Origin: Nostoc sp. TCL240-02
GTDB lineage: Bacteria; Cyanobacteriota; Cyanobacteriia; Cyanobacteriales; Nostocaceae
Direction of reading: 5' to 3'
Length of the DNA: 64,000 bases
Assembly: GCF_013343235.1 (NCBI RefSeq)
Contig: NZ_CP040094.1
Coordinates: 256,501-320,500, forward strand
In this document: positions 61,843 through 64,000 of the stretch, piece by piece
How positions within the stretch are numbered: position 1 is the stretch's first letter
Layout of the letters: every line of letters starts with the position of its first letter
The notes under the pieces: generated by a model
What the model was told of the DNA's origin: nothing
The model's input: only the letters and a program-made list of their open reading frames with translations
Database searches by the model: none
Program-made: the position numbers and the translations under genes

Positions 61843-64000
61843 CTATTTACCAGAGGGAAGCTTTAGTTCTATGCCTACTTTGTTACCTATATCTATAACA
61901 TTGTTTGCAAAATCTGTCATACCTGCGATCGGGGCAGCGACTACAGTAGCAGCAGTTAGTAAAGCTACTAGACGCTTTTTGAGTTTGGGTAAATTGCGTT
62001 CTTTTTCTGGCTTTTGAATTTCTACTTCTACATCATCAATATCAATGGTGATGTCGTCGCGGATTTCTGATGGAAATTTGGCGGCAGTTTGGCGCAAGTT
62101 GCCGATCAGTTGCAGAATTTCGGTGATGTTTGCGCCGCTTGTTTGGTTGAAGTTAGAGGCTTGCTGACTGGCGTTGTCTTTAACTTGGTTGGCTAAGTTG
62201 GCGATGTTTGCGCCTTGAAGGTTGTTTGTGAATTGAGGATTTTCTGACACAGCATTTGCCTCAGCTTTATTATTAATTTTAATTTCTCTGCTGACAGCTA
62301 GTTTAGCAATATCTCGCATATCTTCGTATGCAGTCCTATCATCTAAATCATTATCTCCTTTTTGTGATTTTCGACGCGATTCTAGTGATTCATAGCCATC
62401 TAAAAGTTGACGTAAATCGAGTTTTAATTTTAGTTTGCCGATGGTTATTATGCTTTCACCCATTGATTCGAGTCCGAGGAGTTCTTGGTAATCGAGGGGC
62501 GGGTGGTTGGGATGGTTGGGGACGGGAACCCATTCGGTGATTTCGAGATTGGGGAGACTTTTGTGGATTTTTTGGAAGACATCGCGGAGGATGCCGAGAA
62601 ATAAGCGGCGGGTTTCTTTGCGTCCGCTAATGGTGATGAAGATTTTTTTGTCTTCGGGATCGGCTTTGATGCGAGCGATGTTGTAAATTTCGTTGTTTTC
62701 TTGATATTGCAGCATTACGCCACTGCGCCAATAAATTTGGTTATGAATTTTTTCGTGGGTGTTGACGATGAAGCGAGAAATGATGCTTTCGGGGAGAACT
62801 TTGTAATGGTATTGAAATTCGAGGGTTTCGCCGTGGAGTTCTGTTTTGTCTGGTTGGTCTTTAGGCAGAAGTCCCGCAATCAGAAATTGTGGTGGGTAAC
62901 ACTCTAGTGCAAAGCCAAGCTCGAATTCCTTCATTAGTTCGATTAGATAGCCATGACGCTGGGTGGGATAGCGCTCTGGGTCAAGGATACGGATGAGATC
63001 GGCGGGGGTGAAAATGCCTTTGGTTTTAGTTTTGAGGGTTTCATCGCTCAGGAGCGCGTAAATGCCTTCTGTCACCCAGTTGGGTTTAAGGACGTTGGTA
63101 TTTTTGAGGATGGGATGATCGCGGAAGTTGAGAACTAAGCCAAGTCGATGGAGGAGATCGATGAGTTGATCTTGGTTTTGTTCTTCGGGAATCTTATTTT
63201 CGTGGCAGATGCCGATGTAGCGGTTGTAGCTGATGAAGTCTTGGGACATAGATTCGAGTTGTTGTTTAACCTCAAACCATGTCAGGGGTAGAAGGTCGTA
63301 GACTTCTTTGAGGTTGCAGACTTGCTTCAAAATGGTGGTGCGAAGTTCATCAATGCCGATATTGTCTTGGCAGGAGGTTTCGATAATCGCTTGGATGTTA
63401 GGATATTTTTCGCGTAATGCCTTGCGGTTGATGTCGAGGGGTTGTTCGTCTTTTTTGTTGCCAACGATAATCACGGGGGACTGTCCGCCAAAGCTTTCGA
63501 TTAGTTTCAGCCAATATTCGATGCGGTTTTCTTCTTCGCTGGTGCGACAATTACAGACTAGGAGATAGAGGCTACGCTTAGTCAGAAAAAACTGATGGGT
63601 GGCATGATAAATTTCCTGTCCGCCAAAGTCCCAAACATTGAGGCGGATGTCTTTGCTATTGACCCGCACGTTCCAAGTTTCTACATTAAGTCCGTCGGTT
63701 TGGGGTTGATTTTTATCATATTTATCGCGGATTAGTCGCTCAATGAGGGATGTTTTACCGACGCTGCCTTGTCCGATGAGCAAAAGTTTGGCTTCGTTGA
63801 GTTGACGCACTTCACCGCTACGGAGTAATTGCAAGTAATTGAAAATGTCTTTAACTGAACCAACATTATCAGAAGATCCTAAAATCTCTGGTGAAATAGG
63901 AAGCGGATTTCCCCGTAAATCTAGTTTTTCCAATTTTGGCAAACTTTTGATCGCGTCTGGTATCTGGGTTATTTGGTTGTTACTAAGGTGAAGCTGCGTC
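61843..64000 (-). CDS. Roco-family protein: LRR-Roc GTPase-COR, N-terminus beyond window
   Basis: Open from the right edge to 61843, about 719 residues. It starts in leucine-rich repeats (LHLSNNQITQIPDAIKSL, LEKLDLRGNPLPISPE). Roc GTPase follows: P-loop LLIGQGSVGKTSLIE, switch II VWDFGGQEIYHATHQFF, NKKD and TSCQ. The COR domain is next (LTWFEVKQQLESM, LHRLGLVLNFRDHP, NVLKPNWVTEGIYALL). The last about 150 residues carry ANIANLANQVKDNA, TEILQLIGNLRQTAAKFP and a hydrophobic LVALLTAATVVAAPIAG near the end. Roco proteins dimerise through COR; bacterial ones are poorly understood. The C-terminal part looks like an independent effector or membrane-associated module (inference). Confidence 0.9.
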   Translation of the reverse strand, partial: TQLHLSNNQITQIPDAIKSLPKLEKLDLRGNPLPISPEILGSSDNVGSVKDIFNYLQLLRSGEVRQLNEAKLLLIGQGSVGKTSLIERLIRDKYDKNQPQTDGLNVETWNVRVNSKDIRLNVWDFGGQEIYHATHQFFLTKRSLYLLVCNCRTSEEENRIEYWLKLIESFGGQSPVIIVGNKKDEQPLDINRKALREKYPNIQAIIETSCQDNIGIDELRTTILKQVCNLKEVYDLLPLTWFEVKQQLESMSQDFISYNRYIGICHENKIPEEQNQDQLIDLLHRLGLVLNFRDHPILKNTNVLKPNWVTEGIYALLSDETLKTKTKGIFTPADLIRILDPERYPTQRHGYLIELMKEFELGFALECYPPQFLIAGLLPKDQPDKTELHGETLEFQYHYKVLPESIISRFIVNTHEKIHNQIYWRSGVMLQYQENNEIYNIARIKADPEDKKIFITISGRKETRRLFLGILRDVFQKIHKSLPNLEITEWVPVPNHPNHPPLDYQELLGLESMGESIITIGKLKLKLDLRQLLDGYESLESRRKSQKGDNDLDDRTAYEDMRDIAKLAVSREIKINNKAEANAVSENPQFTNNLQGANIANLANQVKDNASQQASNFNQTSGANITEILQLIGNLRQTAAKFPSEIRDDITIDIDDVEVEIQKPEKERNLPKLKKRLVALLTAATVVAAPIAGMTDFANNVIDIGNKVGIELKLPSGK

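Noticed and set aside
1..64000. CRISPR arrays, tRNA and rRNA genes
   Set aside because: Looked for regular direct repeats with unique spacers and cloverleaf-like sequence in the gaps; only tandem minisatellites and heptamers were found.

Overview
The window looks like chromosomal DNA of a filamentous, probably nostocalean (Nostoc/Anabaena-type) cyanobacterium. The evidence is the very frequent GCGATCGC octamer, short G-rich heptamer repeats (GGGATTG/GGGAATT types), and cyanobacterial families throughout: SLH-OprB porin, carotene isomerase CrtH, SphS/SphR, multi-PAS kinases, the NucA/NuiA pair, DUF3318, DUF4058 and Uma2. No rRNA, tRNA or CRISPR array was recognised.

Layout. 1-2.2 kb: a multi-PAS histidine kinase cut by the window edge. 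2.5-5 kb: a tiny ORF with a perfect hairpin, then two paralogous coiled-coil proteins. 5.4-8.2 kb: phosphate sensing, sphR-sphS-phoU (a PsiE-family gene lies at 30.4 kb). 8.8-12.5 kb: a GT-C-like membrane glycosyltransferase and a DPM1-GtrA fusion. 13.2-15.6 kb: Crp-type regulator and SLH porin. 15.7-22.1 kb: small conserved proteins, crtH, upp, YggT. 22.4-25.1 kb: a MacA/MacB-like pair without an adjacent ATPase. 25.9-34.4 kb: a desaturase broken by a 4-bp duplication, trpS, a MetF-like reductase, an Rpn/DUF2887-type nuclease, psiE, a TPR lipoprotein-like protein and an EF-G-like GTPase.

34.5-43 kb is an insertion-sequence trap: one IS1634-type, one IS701-type and two nearly identical IS630-type elements, with clear terminal repeats and target duplications. 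Between them lie gene relics: an EF-G 3' end, a Uma2 3' end, a decayed ribbon-helix-helix antitoxin, a short ORF interrupted by IS701+IS630, and one gene split by both IS1634 and IS630. Deleting the two elements with one target copy each restores an uninterrupted reading frame for that last gene.

43-53 kb: Uma2, nuiA/nucA (inhibitor and secreted nuclease, convergent across a shared terminator), DUF6174, a carboxyl-terminal processing protease, ispG, a Xi-class glutathione transferase, and a PAS histidine kinase preceded by the two ends of a largely deleted multidomain kinase. 54.5-61.5 kb: a three-gene NHLM-type peptide exporter (HlyD, C39-peptidase ABC, second ABC with a long N-terminal extension) with no recognisable precursor or tailoring gene. 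A 21-bp tandem array bounded by inverted repeats sits between the first two genes. 61.8 kb to the end: a Roco (LRR-Roc-COR) GTPase, N-terminally cut by the window edge.

Most functional assignments come from recognisable motifs read by eye. No database search was made.
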